Positions 1 to 7,553 of a DNA stretch of 64,000 nucleotides are shown piece by piece. A program made the position numbers and the translations under genes. This stretch comes from DASUPK01 sp963800285 (GTDB lineage: Bacteria > Actinomycetota > Thermoleophilia > Solirubrobacterales > 70-9), in NCBI GenBank assembly GCA_963800285.1, contig CAWDAL010000030.1:1-64000 (forward strand). The letters run 5' to 3'. A model generated the notes under the pieces. The model searched no databases. It saw only the letters and a program-made list of their open reading frames with translations, and was not told where the DNA came from. The stretch's first letter is position 1; every line of letters starts with the position of its first letter.

Positions 1-4
1 GTCC

Positions 5-25
5 GGCTTCGCCGTCAGTCGCGAC
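5..25 (+). repeat. short dispersed repeat, copy 1
   Basis: A 21 bp stretch (GGCTTCGCCGTCAGTCGCGAC) that recurs with two differences at 56299-56319, where it follows a stop codon by one base. The nature of the repeat is unknown; with two copies this may be an intergenic REP-like sequence. Confidence 0.35.
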
Positions 26-80
26 TGCTGCGGCCGCCCTTCACAACCGCTCCGCTCATGGTGCAGCGGCCTTGCAGTCG

Positions 81-275
81 CTAGGCGGCGAGTCGGTCCT
101 GCACGCCGGCTCGGTCGTGCAGGTGGTGCGGTGCACCCGAGGCGAGGCCGATCGGCCGCCGCTCGCAGTCGCGAACGGGCTCCGGCTCGATGCCGTACTC
201 GCCGAGGGTCGCGAAGTCGATCACCAGGTCGGCCGCGTCGAGCAGCCGCTCTCTTATGTCAATGAGCTTTCCCAT
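81..275 (-). CDS. small uncharacterised protein
   Basis: A 64-residue protein I do not recognise. The N-terminal half (MGKLIDIRERLLDAADLVID) looks like a regular amphipathic helix; the C-terminal half is rich in Arg, His and Ala and less protein-like. The start at 275 was chosen because a TAGCTT -10 box lies at 283-288, seven bases upstream, the spacing seen before many starts in this window and expected of a leaderless message. There is no Shine-Dalgarno sequence. A longer start upstream (407) would add a segment without protein character. It is divergent from the membrane protein gene at 401. Confidence 0.45.
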   Translation of the reverse strand: MGKLIDIRERLLDAADLVIDFATLGEYGIEPEPVRDCERRPIGLASGAPHHLHDRAGVQDRLAA

Positions 276-282
276 GGGCGGG

Positions 283-288
283 AAGCTA
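283..288 (-). promoter_or_regulatory. leaderless -10 box (TAGCTT)
   Basis: TAGCTT read on the minus strand, seven bases before the ATG at 275; it fits the TANNNT-N6-8-start pattern repeated across the window. Confidence 0.4.
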
Positions 289-400
289 TGGATGGCGTCG
301 GACGGAACCCCGCTATTTGCAGGGGAAGTTGCAGGACCTCCCAGGCGGGATATCTTGCCGCAAAGTCGAGTCCACAACCGGGATTGACAAAGGGGCCTGG

Positions 401-907
401 ATGCCACTTGCAGTCACCAACCTGGAGTTCTCGATCTTCCTTCACATCACCGCGGTGGTGGTCGGTTTCGGCTCGACCTTCTCCGAATCCGTGATGTTCC
501 CGGTGGCGATGAGGATGAGCGCGCGCAATCTGCCCTACGTGCACCGCCTGCAGCTCGTGATCAACCAGTTCTTCGCGATTCCGGCCGCCATCGTGGTCGC
601 GGCCACGGGCGTCTACCAGGTGGACAAGTTCAACTTCGACTACGGCGATTTCTGGCTGAGCGCGACGATCACGATCCTGGTCGTGCTCTTCCTGGTCAAC
701 ATCTTCTTCTTCATCCCGGCCGACCGCAAGCTGCTGCCGATCATCGAGAAGGCGATCGCCGACGCGGGCGAGGGGGAGCTGACGCTCGCTGACCTGCCGC
801 CCACCTACCAGCGCCTGGGGAGGGCGGAGGGGATCGTCGGATCGATCATGGGGGTCCTGCTGATCGCGGCGATCTACTTCATGACGACGAAGCCGGGGCT
901 GGGCTGA
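401..907 (+). CDS. DUF2269-like integral membrane protein
   Basis: A 168-residue membrane protein with four predicted transmembrane helices (about residues 8-28, 52-72, 84-106 and 143-160). The layout resembles the DUF2269 family of predicted integral membrane proteins, whose function is not known. The start at 401 follows a purine-rich AAAGGGG ribosome site at 389-395 and begins just before the first helix; the frame is open further upstream but without membrane or domain character. The next gene begins two bases after the stop, so the two are probably co-transcribed. Family assignment is by overall resemblance and is moderate. Confidence 0.75.
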   Translation: MPLAVTNLEFSIFLHITAVVVGFGSTFSESVMFPVAMRMSARNLPYVHRLQLVINQFFAIPAAIVVAATGVYQVDKFNFDYGDFWLSATITILVVLFLVNIFFFIPADRKLLPIIEKAIADAGEGELTLADLPPTYQRLGRAEGIVGSIMGVLLIAAIYFMTTKPGLG

Positions 908-909
908 TC

Positions 910-1461
910 TTGCCGGCCGCCGTCCTGTTCCTGCACAGCTCGGGCCCGCAGGGGCCCGGTGAGGGCAGCGAGCCGTTCGCTCGCCGCCTGCGGGAGGAGC
1001 TGGGACCGGACTGCGACGTTCGCTTCCCGGTGATGCCCGGCACGGCCGTCGACCCGCACTACGAGGCCTGGCGTGACCGCCTCTCGGCGGAGCTGGAGGC
1101 CTTGGGCGGGACTGTGGTCATCTTCGGACACTCCCTGGGGAGCTCGGTGGCGTTGAAGTACTGCGCCGAGCGGGGCTTCGACGAGAGGGTGGCCGGGCTG
1201 GTCCTCGCGGCGACGCCCATCTGGGGATCGGAGGGCTGGGAGCGCGAGTGGGCGCTGCCCGAGAGCTGGCCGGGCGAGGGGCCGCCGTTGCCGGTCACCC
1301 ATCTCTTCCACAGCCGCGATGACGAGGTGATTCCGTTCGCGCACCTCGATCGCTGCGCGGCGAGGCTGCCTGAGGCGAGCGTGCACCCGCTGGATGGCTA
1401 CGGGCATCTCTACGAGAGGGGAGATCTCTCCCCGATCGTCACGGCGGTCCGCTCCCTCTAG
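910..1461 (+). CDS. alpha/beta hydrolase (RBBP9/YdeN-like)
   Basis: A 183-residue serine hydrolase of the small alpha/beta hydrolase group. The N-terminal strand runs into FLHSSG, the nucleophile elbow is GHSLGS (Ser about 75), the acid is in SRDDEVIP (Asp about 137-138) and the catalytic His in GYGHLYE (about 166), so the triad is complete. The substrate is unknown. It starts with TTG two bases after the upstream stop, consistent with translational coupling. It ends on a CTAG shared with the convergent dnaE2 stop codon. Confidence 0.85.
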   Translation: MPAAVLFLHSSGPQGPGEGSEPFARRLREELGPDCDVRFPVMPGTAVDPHYEAWRDRLSAELEALGGTVVIFGHSLGSSVALKYCAERGFDERVAGLVLAATPIWGSEGWEREWALPESWPGEGPPLPVTHLFHSRDDEVIPFAHLDRCAARLPEASVHPLDGYGHLYERGDLSPIVTAVRSL

Positions 1462-4400
1462 CGTCCGCGGCGGCCGAAGCTGTGCGGGGCCGGCAGGGAG
1501 GCGGCCAGCTCCGCCATCGCCGCCTCGCGGACGCCGTCGAAGCCGCGCTTGGAGAGGCCGACCGCTGAAGGTCCCGCCATCGCGTTATGCGAGGGTGCGC
1601 GATAGCGCAACCCGTTTGATGAGGCGGGATCCCGGCCGGTCTCCTTGTGCACCGGCGGCTCGAGCTCGCGGATCCGCGGGGGTGGCAGCTCGTCGGTGTT
1701 GAGGCGATCGATCCGGGTGGCGACGACGTTGGTGGTGCCCTCGCGGTGCTCGAGCTTGCCCCATGCCTGGACGAAGCCCGAGGTCCGGACCGCCAGGCGA
1801 TGGCGCTCGACGACCGGGGGAGGCACGATCAGGTTGATCGTGCCCCGCTCGTCCTCGAGCAGCATGAAGACGACCCCGTTGGCGGTCGCCGGGCGCTGGC
1901 GGGCGACGACCATCCCCGCCACGCTCACCCTGGCGCCGTCGCGGGTGCGCCCCAGGTCCTCGCTGGCGAGGAGGGCGGGAGGCAGGTTTCCCCGGATCAG
2001 CTCCATTGGGTGGCGGCCCAGGGTCATCCCGGTGGTCCGGTAGTCGGCCACGATCCGCTCCCAGGGCCCGAGCTCGGGCAGTGGCGGGGTCGGGGATCCG
2101 TCGAGCGGAAGAGCAAGCTGCGCCCCGTCGTCGCCGCGGGTGGCGCGCGCCGAGCCGCCCACCTCCCAGAGAGCGGGTCGCCGCAGCTCCACGTCCGGAT
2201 CCGGGGTCAGGTCTTGCAATCCGACATCGTGTTGCAATGCAAGACCTGACCCCTGGCGTTGGACCAGGCCATCGCAGGCACCCGCCCAGGCGAACCGTTG
2301 CAGGGCGGCGGCGCTCGCGCCGGAGCGACCCGCGAGGTCGGCGATGCTCCGGTATGAGCCTCCGTGCCGGCGCTCGTCGATCACGGCCCGGGCGTCGATC
2401 TCGGCCACCTCGGCGACGTATCCGAGGCCGATCCGGACCGGCGGGTTCCCGGCCGACCCCGCCGCCGCGCCCGTCGTCTCCACCCGGCAATCGAGCTCGC
2501 TGACGTTGACGTCCGGGGGGAGGATCTCGAGGCCCCGCCGCTGCGCCTCGTGGACGAGCGCATCGGGCGGGTAGAAGCCCATCGGCTGCTCGTTGAGCAG
2601 CGCGCAGAGCAGCTCGGGGCCGTAGTGGACCCGCAGCCACATCGACTGGTAGGCGAGCAGTCCGAAGGCGGCGGAGTGGGACTTGGGGAAGCCGAATCCC
2701 GAGAAGCCCTCGATCTGGCCGAAGACACGCTCGGCCACCTCGCGCGAGACACCGCGCCCGGTCGCCCCTTCGATGAACCGGACGCGGTAGCGCTCCATCG
2801 CCGCCTGCGAGCGCTTGCGGCTCATCGCCCGCCGCAGGCCCTCTGCCTCGCCGACCGAGAAGCCGGCGAGCGCCATCGACACCTCGAGCACCTGGTCCTG
2901 GAAGACGATCGCGCCGAGGGTGTCCCGGAGCACCGGCTCGAGCGAGGGATGCTCGTAGGGGACCTCATAGGAGGGGTCCGCCCGCAGCCGCTTGCGCCGC
3001 TCGATGTAGGGGTGCACGGCGCCGCCCTGGATCGGCCCGGGCCGCACCAGAGCCACCTGGACGGTCAGGTCGTCGAGATCCCGGGGGAGGGTGCGGGGGA
3101 GCATCTGCATCTGCGCCCGGCTCTCGATCTGGAAGACGCCGGTCGTCTCGGCGCGCTGGATCGCCGACCAGACCTCGTGGTCGTCGAGGGGCACGTGCGA
3201 GAGGTCGATCCGCTTCCCGCGGGTGCGCGCGATCTCGTCGACGCAGCGCTCGACCGCCGAGAGCATCCCGAGGCCAAGCAGATCGATCTTCAAGAAGCCC
3301 GCGTCCGCGCACGAGTCCTTGTCCCACTGGACGATCTGGCGCCCCTCCATCGCCGCCGGCTGCACGGGGCAGAGCTCGATCAGCGGCATGGTCGAGATCA
3401 CCATGCCGCCGGGATGCTGGGACATGTGACGCGGCAGCCCGGCGATCTCCGGCAGCAGCTCGGCGAGGGCGCGCCAGCGAGGAGAGCGGGCCCGCAGCTT
3501 GCCCAGCGTCTCCTCCATCCGGGCCCAGGCATCGCGGCTCGCCTCGTAGACGTCCACCGCGCGGGCGAAGCGCTCCACCTCGCCGAGCGGCAACCCGAGC
3601 GCCTTGCCGAGATCGCGAATCGCGCCGCGGGCCCGGTAGGTGGCGAAGGAGGCGACCAGCGCCGAGCGCTCCGGCCCGTAGCGCTCGTGTACCCGCGGGA
3701 TCAGCTTCTCGCGGATGTCGCGGGGGAAGTCGAGGTCGATGTCCGGGACCTCGGTCAGCTCCTCGTTCAGGAAGCGGCCGAGGAAGAGGTCGTTCTTGAC
3801 GGGGTCGATGTGCGAGAGACCGGTCAGATAGCAGACCAGCGAGCTGACGCTGGAGCCGCGGCCGCGCCCCGGCGGCAGCAGCCGCCGCGCGGACTCCGCG
3901 CCGCGCACCTCGGCCGCCACCTCACGGGCAAGCTCGAGCATGTCCTGGTGGAGCAGGAAGAAGCCCGAGAGCCGCAGCTCCCTGATCAGCGCCAGCTCCT
4001 CATCGAGCCGCCGCTCGGCCTCGGCGCGATGCGGTGTCCCCTCGTAGCGGTGGACCAGGCGCACGCGGGAGAGCTCGGCGAGGCGGCGGTCCGCGCCCTC
4101 GTCCTCCGCCCCCGGGTAGCTGTAGCCGATCTCCTTGGTCAGGTCGAAGCGCAGACGCTCGGCGAGCCGCTCGGTCTCGGCAACGGCCTCCGGATGATCT
4201 CGGAAGCGCGCGATGGCCCGCTCGGGCGAGAGCAGGGCGGAGGTGGAGTTACCGCGGCGTTGCGCCTCGGTCTCGTCCAGGGTCGCCCCCAGCCGCACCG
4301 CCACCATCGCGTCCTGGAGGGGAAGGCGCGAGCGCTCGTGGGCATGGGCGTCGCCTGTCGCCACGGCCGGGATGCCGAGCTGCTCCGCAAGTGAGGCCAG

Positions 4401-5009
4401 CCAGCGGTTGCGCGAGCGGTCGTGCCGCCAGAGCGGCCGCTGCAGCTCGACCCGGAAGTGCTCGGGGCCGAAGGCCCGCAGCAGGCGCTCGGCCAGGTGG
4501 GTCGCCCCGGCCGGATCGCCGCGCTCCCAGCTGCCGGCCACCGCGCCGTCGCGGGCGCAGCCGGAGAGGCAGACCAGCCCCTCGGTGTGGCGCTCGAGCT
4601 CGTCGATCTCGATGGAGGGCGGGAGGGGGTCTCGCATATGCGAGGGTGCGCGAGAGCGCAACCCGTTTGATGCTGGTTCGCGAGTTCCTCTGTGTGCCTC
4701 CGTGATCAGCCGGCAGAGGCTGGCCCAGCCCCGCGCGTTCTCCACCAGCAGCGTGACGTGGACGGGGCGGGGCATCCGCCGCGGCACCTCCACGGTCAGC
4801 TCGCAGCCGATGATGGGGCGGACGCCGACCCCCTTGCAGGCATGCGCGAACTCCATCGCGCCGCAGACGTTGTCGTGGTCGGTCAGCGCCAGGGCCTCGT
4901 GGCCGAGGCCGGCCGCGGTGGCAGCCAGCTCGGCGGGGTCGGAGGCGCCGTCCAGGAAGGAGTACGCCGAGTGGCAGTGGAGCTCTACGAAGTCCGGGCT
5001 GGCCATCAA
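1458..5009 (-). CDS. dnaE2: error-prone DNA polymerase III alpha subunit DnaE2 with in-frame repeat insertions
   Basis: 1183-residue C-family polymerase, the catalytic subunit of the SOS mutasome that copies damaged templates. The PHP domain starts at residues 11-21 (HCHSAYSFLDG); the GRGRGSS motif and the catalytic VPDIDLDF segment (near residue 424) follow; the C terminus ends in HSFGRRGR. It is longer than the 1050-1100 residues usual for DnaE2, partly because three palindromic repeats are read through: residues about 112-125 and 1130-1142 (both containing SNGLR-x-RAPSH) and about 920-936 (from a 51 bp palindrome). All keep the frame, and the flanks resume normal DnaE2 sequence. The start overlaps the DUF6504 stop as ATGA. 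Last gene of the LexA-box operon. Confidence 0.95.
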   Translation of the reverse strand: MMASPDFVELHCHSAYSFLDGASDPAELAATAAGLGHEALALTDHDNVCGAMEFAHACKGVGVRPIIGCELTVEVPRRMPRPVHVTLLVENARGWASLCRLITEAHRGTREPASNGLRSRAPSHMRDPLPPSIEIDELERHTEGLVCLSGCARDGAVAGSWERGDPAGATHLAERLLRAFGPEHFRVELQRPLWRHDRSRNRWLASLAEQLGIPAVATGDAHAHERSRLPLQDAMVAVRLGATLDETEAQRRGNSTSALLSPERAIARFRDHPEAVAETERLAERLRFDLTKEIGYSYPGAEDEGADRRLAELSRVRLVHRYEGTPHRAEAERRLDEELALIRELRLSGFFLLHQDMLELAREVAAEVRGAESARRLLPPGRGRGSSVSSLVCYLTGLSHIDPVKNDLFLGRFLNEELTEVPDIDLDFPRDIREKLIPRVHERYGPERSALVASFATYRARGAIRDLGKALGLPLGEVERFARAVDVYEASRDAWARMEETLGKLRARSPRWRALAELLPEIAGLPRHMSQHPGGMVISTMPLIELCPVQPAAMEGRQIVQWDKDSCADAGFLKIDLLGLGMLSAVERCVDEIARTRGKRIDLSHVPLDDHEVWSAIQRAETTGVFQIESRAQMQMLPRTLPRDLDDLTVQVALVRPGPIQGGAVHPYIERRKRLRADPSYEVPYEHPSLEPVLRDTLGAIVFQDQVLEVSMALAGFSVGEAEGLRRAMSRKRSQAAMERYRVRFIEGATGRGVSREVAERVFGQIEGFSGFGFPKSHSAAFGLLAYQSMWLRVHYGPELLCALLNEQPMGFYPPDALVHEAQRRGLEILPPDVNVSELDCRVETTGAAAGSAGNPPVRIGLGYVAEVAEIDARAVIDERRHGGSYRSIADLAGRSGASAAALQRFAWAGACDGLVQRQGSGLALQHDVGLQDLTPDPDVELRRPALWEVGGSARATRGDDGAQLALPLDGSPTPPLPELGPWERIVADYRTTGMTLGRHPMELIRGNLPPALLASEDLGRTRDGARVSVAGMVVARQRPATANGVVFMLLEDERGTINLIVPPPVVERHRLAVRTSGFVQAWGKLEHREGTTNVVATRIDRLNTDELPPPRIRELEPPVHKETGRDPASSNGLRYRAPSHNAMAGPSAVGLSKRGFDGVREAAMAELAASLPAPHSFGRRGR
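1589..1619 (+). repeat. palindromic element A, copy 1 (inside dnaE2)
   Basis: 31 bp hairpin: GCGAGGGTGCGCG, a 3-base loop, then GCGCAACCCGTTTGA. The stem has one bulged A. It lies antisense within dnaE2 and is translated in frame as part of ASSNGLRYRAPSH near the C terminus. Three relatives are at 4640, 5032 and 8900. Confidence 0.8.
2203..2253. repeat. 51 bp perfect palindrome inside dnaE2
   Basis: Two perfectly complementary 16-base arms (GGGGTCAGGTCTTGCA and its complement) at 2203-2218 and 2238-2253 around a 19-base spacer. The length is 17 codons, so the dnaE2 frame is kept. The encoded peptide (about LQHDVGLQDLTP) sits between an alanine-rich helix and RRPALWE, where I expect no such segment. 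Palindromes beginning GGGGTCAGGTCTTG are, from memory, common as REP-like sequences near IS200-type transposases. Confidence 0.8.
4640..4670 (+). repeat. palindromic element A, copy 2 (inside dnaE2)
   Basis: 31 bp, differing from copy 1 only in the loop (AGA instead of ATA bordering bases). Antisense in dnaE2, read in frame as PASNGLRSRAPSH within the PHP-domain region, between ITEAH and the expected ELERHTEGL segment. Confidence 0.8.
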
Positions 5010-5296
5010 TCCCGCTGGCGGAACCAGTTAAGCGAGGGCGCGCGTGAGCGCGACCCGTTTGAGGCGGGCTCAGCGAAGACGACGACGTCGCTACCGTCCT
5101 CCAGCACCAGCTCGAAATAGCGTCTTTGCAGGGGCTTCTGCGTCCACCAGCCATCCTCGACCAGCCACTCCTCCCGTATGGACTCGACGGCGAGGCGGCC
5201 GACGGCCCGGGGCGAGCCGTCCGGGTAGGTCTGCACCGGGACCGGCCAGGGCTTGTTGAGCCGGCCTGGCCTCACGTCGTCTTCCCAGAACCCCAT
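5006..5296 (-). CDS. DUF6504 family protein of the mutasome operon
   Basis: A 96-residue protein of the DUF6504 type that commonly lies between the Y-family polymerase gene and dnaE2 in high-GC actinobacteria; its role is not known but context implies damage-induced mutagenesis. The conserved region is PVPVQTYPDGSPRAV through LQRRYFELVLEDG. Near the C terminus a copy of repeat A inserts about 12 residues (PASNGSRSRAPS, residues 77-88) between VVVFAE and LNWFRQRD; in relatives these parts are, as I recall, nearly contiguous. It starts 18 bases after imuB and overlaps dnaE2 as ATGA. Confidence 0.8.
   Translation of the reverse strand: MGFWEDDVRPGRLNKPWPVPVQTYPDGSPRAVGRLAVESIREEWLVEDGWWTQKPLQRRYFELVLEDGSDVVVFAEPASNGSRSRAPSLNWFRQRD
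5032..5062 (+). repeat. palindromic element A, copy 3 (inside DUF6504 gene)
   Basis: 31 bp: GCGAGGGCGCGCG, loop, GCGCGACCCGTTTGA. Compared with copies 1 and 2 the stem has T to C on the left and A to G on the right, a compensatory change that keeps the hairpin. Read in frame in the DUF6504 protein. Confidence 0.8.
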
Positions 5297-5314
5297 CTCA
5301 CGCCTGCTCCTCCG

Positions 5315-6526
5315 TTAATCGGGTTGCTCCTCGCTTCGCTGCGGAGCACCCTCGGGATAAGGCATGAGCACCTCGCGGCGCTCGGGGACCCGCGACTCCG
5401 GGTCGACCTCCAGCACCCTCATCAGCGAGTCGGCGCCGGCGGCCGAGCGGGTCTGGCGGACGGCCTCGGTGATGCGTCCGCGCCGCTCCTCCGCGGGGCT
5501 CGAGAGGGAGAGCTGCTCGCCGGTCTCGGGTCCCAGCGCCACGGCCTCCAGCCGGAGCGTCCCCGCCGGGGCCGGGAGCAGGGCGAGGTGGGGGAGGAGG
5601 GCGTCGGCCAGCCGGGATCGGTCCGCGCTCGCCCGCCGCAGCGCGACCTGACGGCGCCAGCCCCCGCCGGCGGCCAGCCGGGCGGAGAGGCGCAGCGTCC
5701 GCAGCGTCCTGCCGCGCCGCCCGCCATGAGAGAGCAGGCGAGAGATGAGCAGCTCGAGCGATCTCTCCAGCTGCTGGCCGGAGACGGCCTCGGGCAGCTC
5801 GAGCTCGACCGCGATCGCCTCGGGCACCGGTCTCGGGCGGAGCGGATCGTCCTCGCCCCGCGCCAGCCTCCGGGCGTGCAGCCCGAGGCGCCCGAAGCGA
5901 TCGGCCACCGCGTCGCGCGGCAGACCCGCGAGCCGGCCGAGGGTGGAGATCCCGAGCCGCTCCATCTCGTTGGGGAGGTCGTCGGCCTCCTCTTCCTTGC
6001 CGAGACGTCCGCAGAGCAGAGACACCGGCAGCGGCTCGAGGAAGTCATGCGCCCTGCCGTCCGGAACGACCCCAGCATCACTCAGCGCGGCCACGAACGC
6101 GCAGAAGCGCACAGGGCCCGCCCCAATCCGAACCGTTCGACCAAGCTGATGACGGACGCGCCTCAGCACCCCCTCGATCCCACCCCAGAGCCGGCTCAGG
6201 CCGCCGGCCTCGAAGAAGGCCTCGCCGGCTCGGCCCGATTCGACCTGGGCGCCGATCCCCTCCAGCCGCCGCAGCGCCTCCTCCCAGGAGCGCTCGGCCC
6301 GCTCGGGATCCGGGGGGATCAGGGCGAGCTCGGGGCAGCGTGAGAGCGCCTCGCCCATCCTCATCCCCGCCCGCAGCCCGAAGCGCTCCGCCGGTTCCGT
6401 GACCTCTCCGATCAGCTGCGCGGCGCCGGGCTCCGGGGCCAGGGCGGCGGCACGCGCCAGGATCCCGCGATCGCTGACCGCTGCGATCAGCCGGAATCGG
6501 GGGATCAGGGCACAGGTGACGGGCAT
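5315..6526 (-). CDS. imuB: ImuB-like Y-family polymerase paralogue
   Basis: 403 residues. The Y-family fold is recognisable, but the catalytic acids are missing: the first motif (DxDAFF in DinB) reads ALIPRFRLIAAV, and the SIDE motif is replaced by ESGRAGEAFFEAG near residue 96. This is typical of ImuB, which acts as an adaptor that links DnaE2 to the sliding clamp. A possible clamp-binding motif, EQLSLSS, is at residues 337-343. The start at 6526 was chosen because a LexA box ends directly before it; an ATG at 6562 would put the box in the coding region. No imuA' (RecA-like) gene is adjacent. A GC hairpin (5325-5346) is encoded in the C-terminal tail. Confidence 0.88.
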   Translation of the reverse strand: MPVTCALIPRFRLIAAVSDRGILARAAALAPEPGAAQLIGEVTEPAERFGLRAGMRMGEALSRCPELALIPPDPERAERSWEEALRRLEGIGAQVESGRAGEAFFEAGGLSRLWGGIEGVLRRVRHQLGRTVRIGAGPVRFCAFVAALSDAGVVPDGRAHDFLEPLPVSLLCGRLGKEEEADDLPNEMERLGISTLGRLAGLPRDAVADRFGRLGLHARRLARGEDDPLRPRPVPEAIAVELELPEAVSGQQLERSLELLISRLLSHGGRRGRTLRTLRLSARLAAGGGWRRQVALRRASADRSRLADALLPHLALLPAPAGTLRLEAVALGPETGEQLSLSSPAEERRGRITEAVRQTRSAAGADSLMRVLEVDPESRVPERREVLMPYPEGAPQRSEEQPD

Positions 6527-6540
6527 CGAACGTATGTTCG
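6527..6540 (-). promoter_or_regulatory. LexA (SOS) box
   Basis: CGAACATACGTTCG on the minus strand, a perfect 14 bp palindrome that matches the actinobacterial and Gram-positive SOS consensus CGAACNNNNGTTCG. It abuts the imuB ATG (6526) with no spacing and overlaps TATAC and TACGTT sequences that could serve as -10 box, so bound LexA would cover the promoter and start site. Confidence 0.85.
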
Positions 6541-6607
6541 TATACCCGAGCGGATCAGTCAAGGAGCGATCCGATTAAGGACCGCTCGCCCCGGGAATCC
6601 CCGAGGC

Positions 6608-6844
6608 ATGCTGATCGCAGCGGTGATCGTCTTCTGCGTCATCCTCGCCGTCCTGGCGTTCCTCGCGCCGCGGCTCTCCCGCTACTTCCAGCGATCCGGA
6701 GAGAAGCCGATGGAGCTCGGGCAGCGTGCCGCAGGAGAGGCGCCCGGCAAGCTCGGAGACTGGTTCCGGAAGCCCTTCTCCAAAGGTGAGAAGGCGATCC
6801 AGAAGAGCGGCTCCGAGGGCCGCAAGGCCCGCTCGAAGGTCTGA
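6608..6844 (+). CDS. small single-pass membrane protein
   Basis: A 78-residue protein with one N-terminal transmembrane helix (about residues 3-20, LIAAVIVFCVILAVLAFLAP) followed by a basic cytoplasmic tail ending RKARSKV. It resembles small DUF6411-type proteins, but I am not certain of that family. Divergent from imuB with 81 bases between the starts. Function unknown. Confidence 0.6.
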   Translation: MLIAAVIVFCVILAVLAFLAPRLSRYFQRSGEKPMELGQRAAGEAPGKLGDWFRKPFSKGEKAIQKSGSEGRKARSKV

Positions 6845-6854
6845 CGAGCCGAGG

Positions 6855-6860
6855 TACTCT
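6855..6860 (+). promoter_or_regulatory. leaderless -10 box (TACTCT)
   Basis: Seven bases before the ATG at 6868; TANNNT pattern. Confidence 0.5.
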
Positions 6861-6867
6861 CCGCTCG

Positions 6868-7059
6868 ATGCCGAAGCGCGAACCGACAACCGAGGAGCTC
6901 CGTCGCGCCCAGCGGGAGCGCAGGACGGAGGAGCACGAGGCGATCTCGGGCTCCATCACCCCGGACGAAGAACGCCAACACCGCCGCCGGGCCGCGAAGT
7001 CGGCCTACCTCGAGGGGAAGCTGGCGGAGCGTGAGCGCTCCGAGCGGGACGAAGACTGA
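6868..7059 (+). CDS. small highly charged protein
   Basis: 63 residues, about half of them charged (Arg, Glu, Lys, Asp), predicted to be mostly helical and soluble (ELRRAQRERRTEEHEAIS and similar). I do not recognise a family. The TACTCT -10 box seven bases before the ATG supports expression from a leaderless message. Its end overlaps the phosphoesterase gene by 29 bases. Confidence 0.55.
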   Translation: MPKREPTTEELRRAQRERRTEEHEAISGSITPDEERQHRRRAAKSAYLEGKLAERERSERDED

Positions 7060-7546
7060 GCTGCGCCTCGCCCTGATCGCCGACACGCACCTGCCCCGCG
7101 GCGAGCGCCGGTTATCCGAGCCGTGTCTCGATGCGCTGCGCGCCGCCGATCTGATCGTGCACGCCGGCGACTTCAGCGAGGCATCGGTCCTCGCCCAGCT
7201 CCGGGAGCTCGGGCCCGTTGCCGCGGTGCACGGCAACGTCGACAGCCCGGAGCTGCGACGCGAGTTGCCCGAGTCGCTCTCGCTGGACCTCGACGGCGTC
7301 ACGCTCGCGGTGATCCATGACGCCGGTCCGGCGAGGGGGCGGCTGGAGCGGCTTCGCGCCCGCTTCCCGGACGCCGACGCGGTCGTCTTCGGCCACTCCC
7401 ACCTGCCGCTGCACGAGGAGCACGACGGCTTTCAGATCTTCAACCCCGGGAGCCCCACCGAGCGGCGCCGGGCGCCCACCCGGTCGATGGGCGAGGCGAC
7501 CGTGATCCGCGGCAGGATCGAGCTCCGCCACCTGGCATTGCCATGA
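7031..7546 (+). CDS. YfcE/MJ0936-like metallophosphodiesterase
   Basis: 171-residue calcineurin-like phosphoesterase. The metal-binding motifs are in order: ADTHLP (residue 16 onward), HAGDF, HGNVDS, and FGHSHLP near residue 122, with NPGS after it. This is the compact YfcE/MJ0936 group, which in characterised members hydrolyses phosphodiesters with Mn2+ or similar metals. The natural substrate is unknown. The GTG start at 7031 lies inside the preceding gene; no nearer start fits the N-terminal strand LRLALIADTH. Confidence 0.88.
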   Translation: MSAPSGTKTELRLALIADTHLPRGERRLSEPCLDALRAADLIVHAGDFSEASVLAQLRELGPVAAVHGNVDSPELRRELPESLSLDLDGVTLAVIHDAGPARGRLERLRARFPDADAVVFGHSHLPLHEEHDGFQIFNPGSPTERRRAPTRSMGEATVIRGRIELRHLALP

Positions 7547-7553
7547 TTGAGAG

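Noticed and set aside
5325..5346. GC hairpin at the imuB 3' end as a further copy of element A
   Set aside because: The sequence (GCTCCTCGCTTCGCTGCGGAGC) shares no core with element A; it may be an unrelated hairpin.
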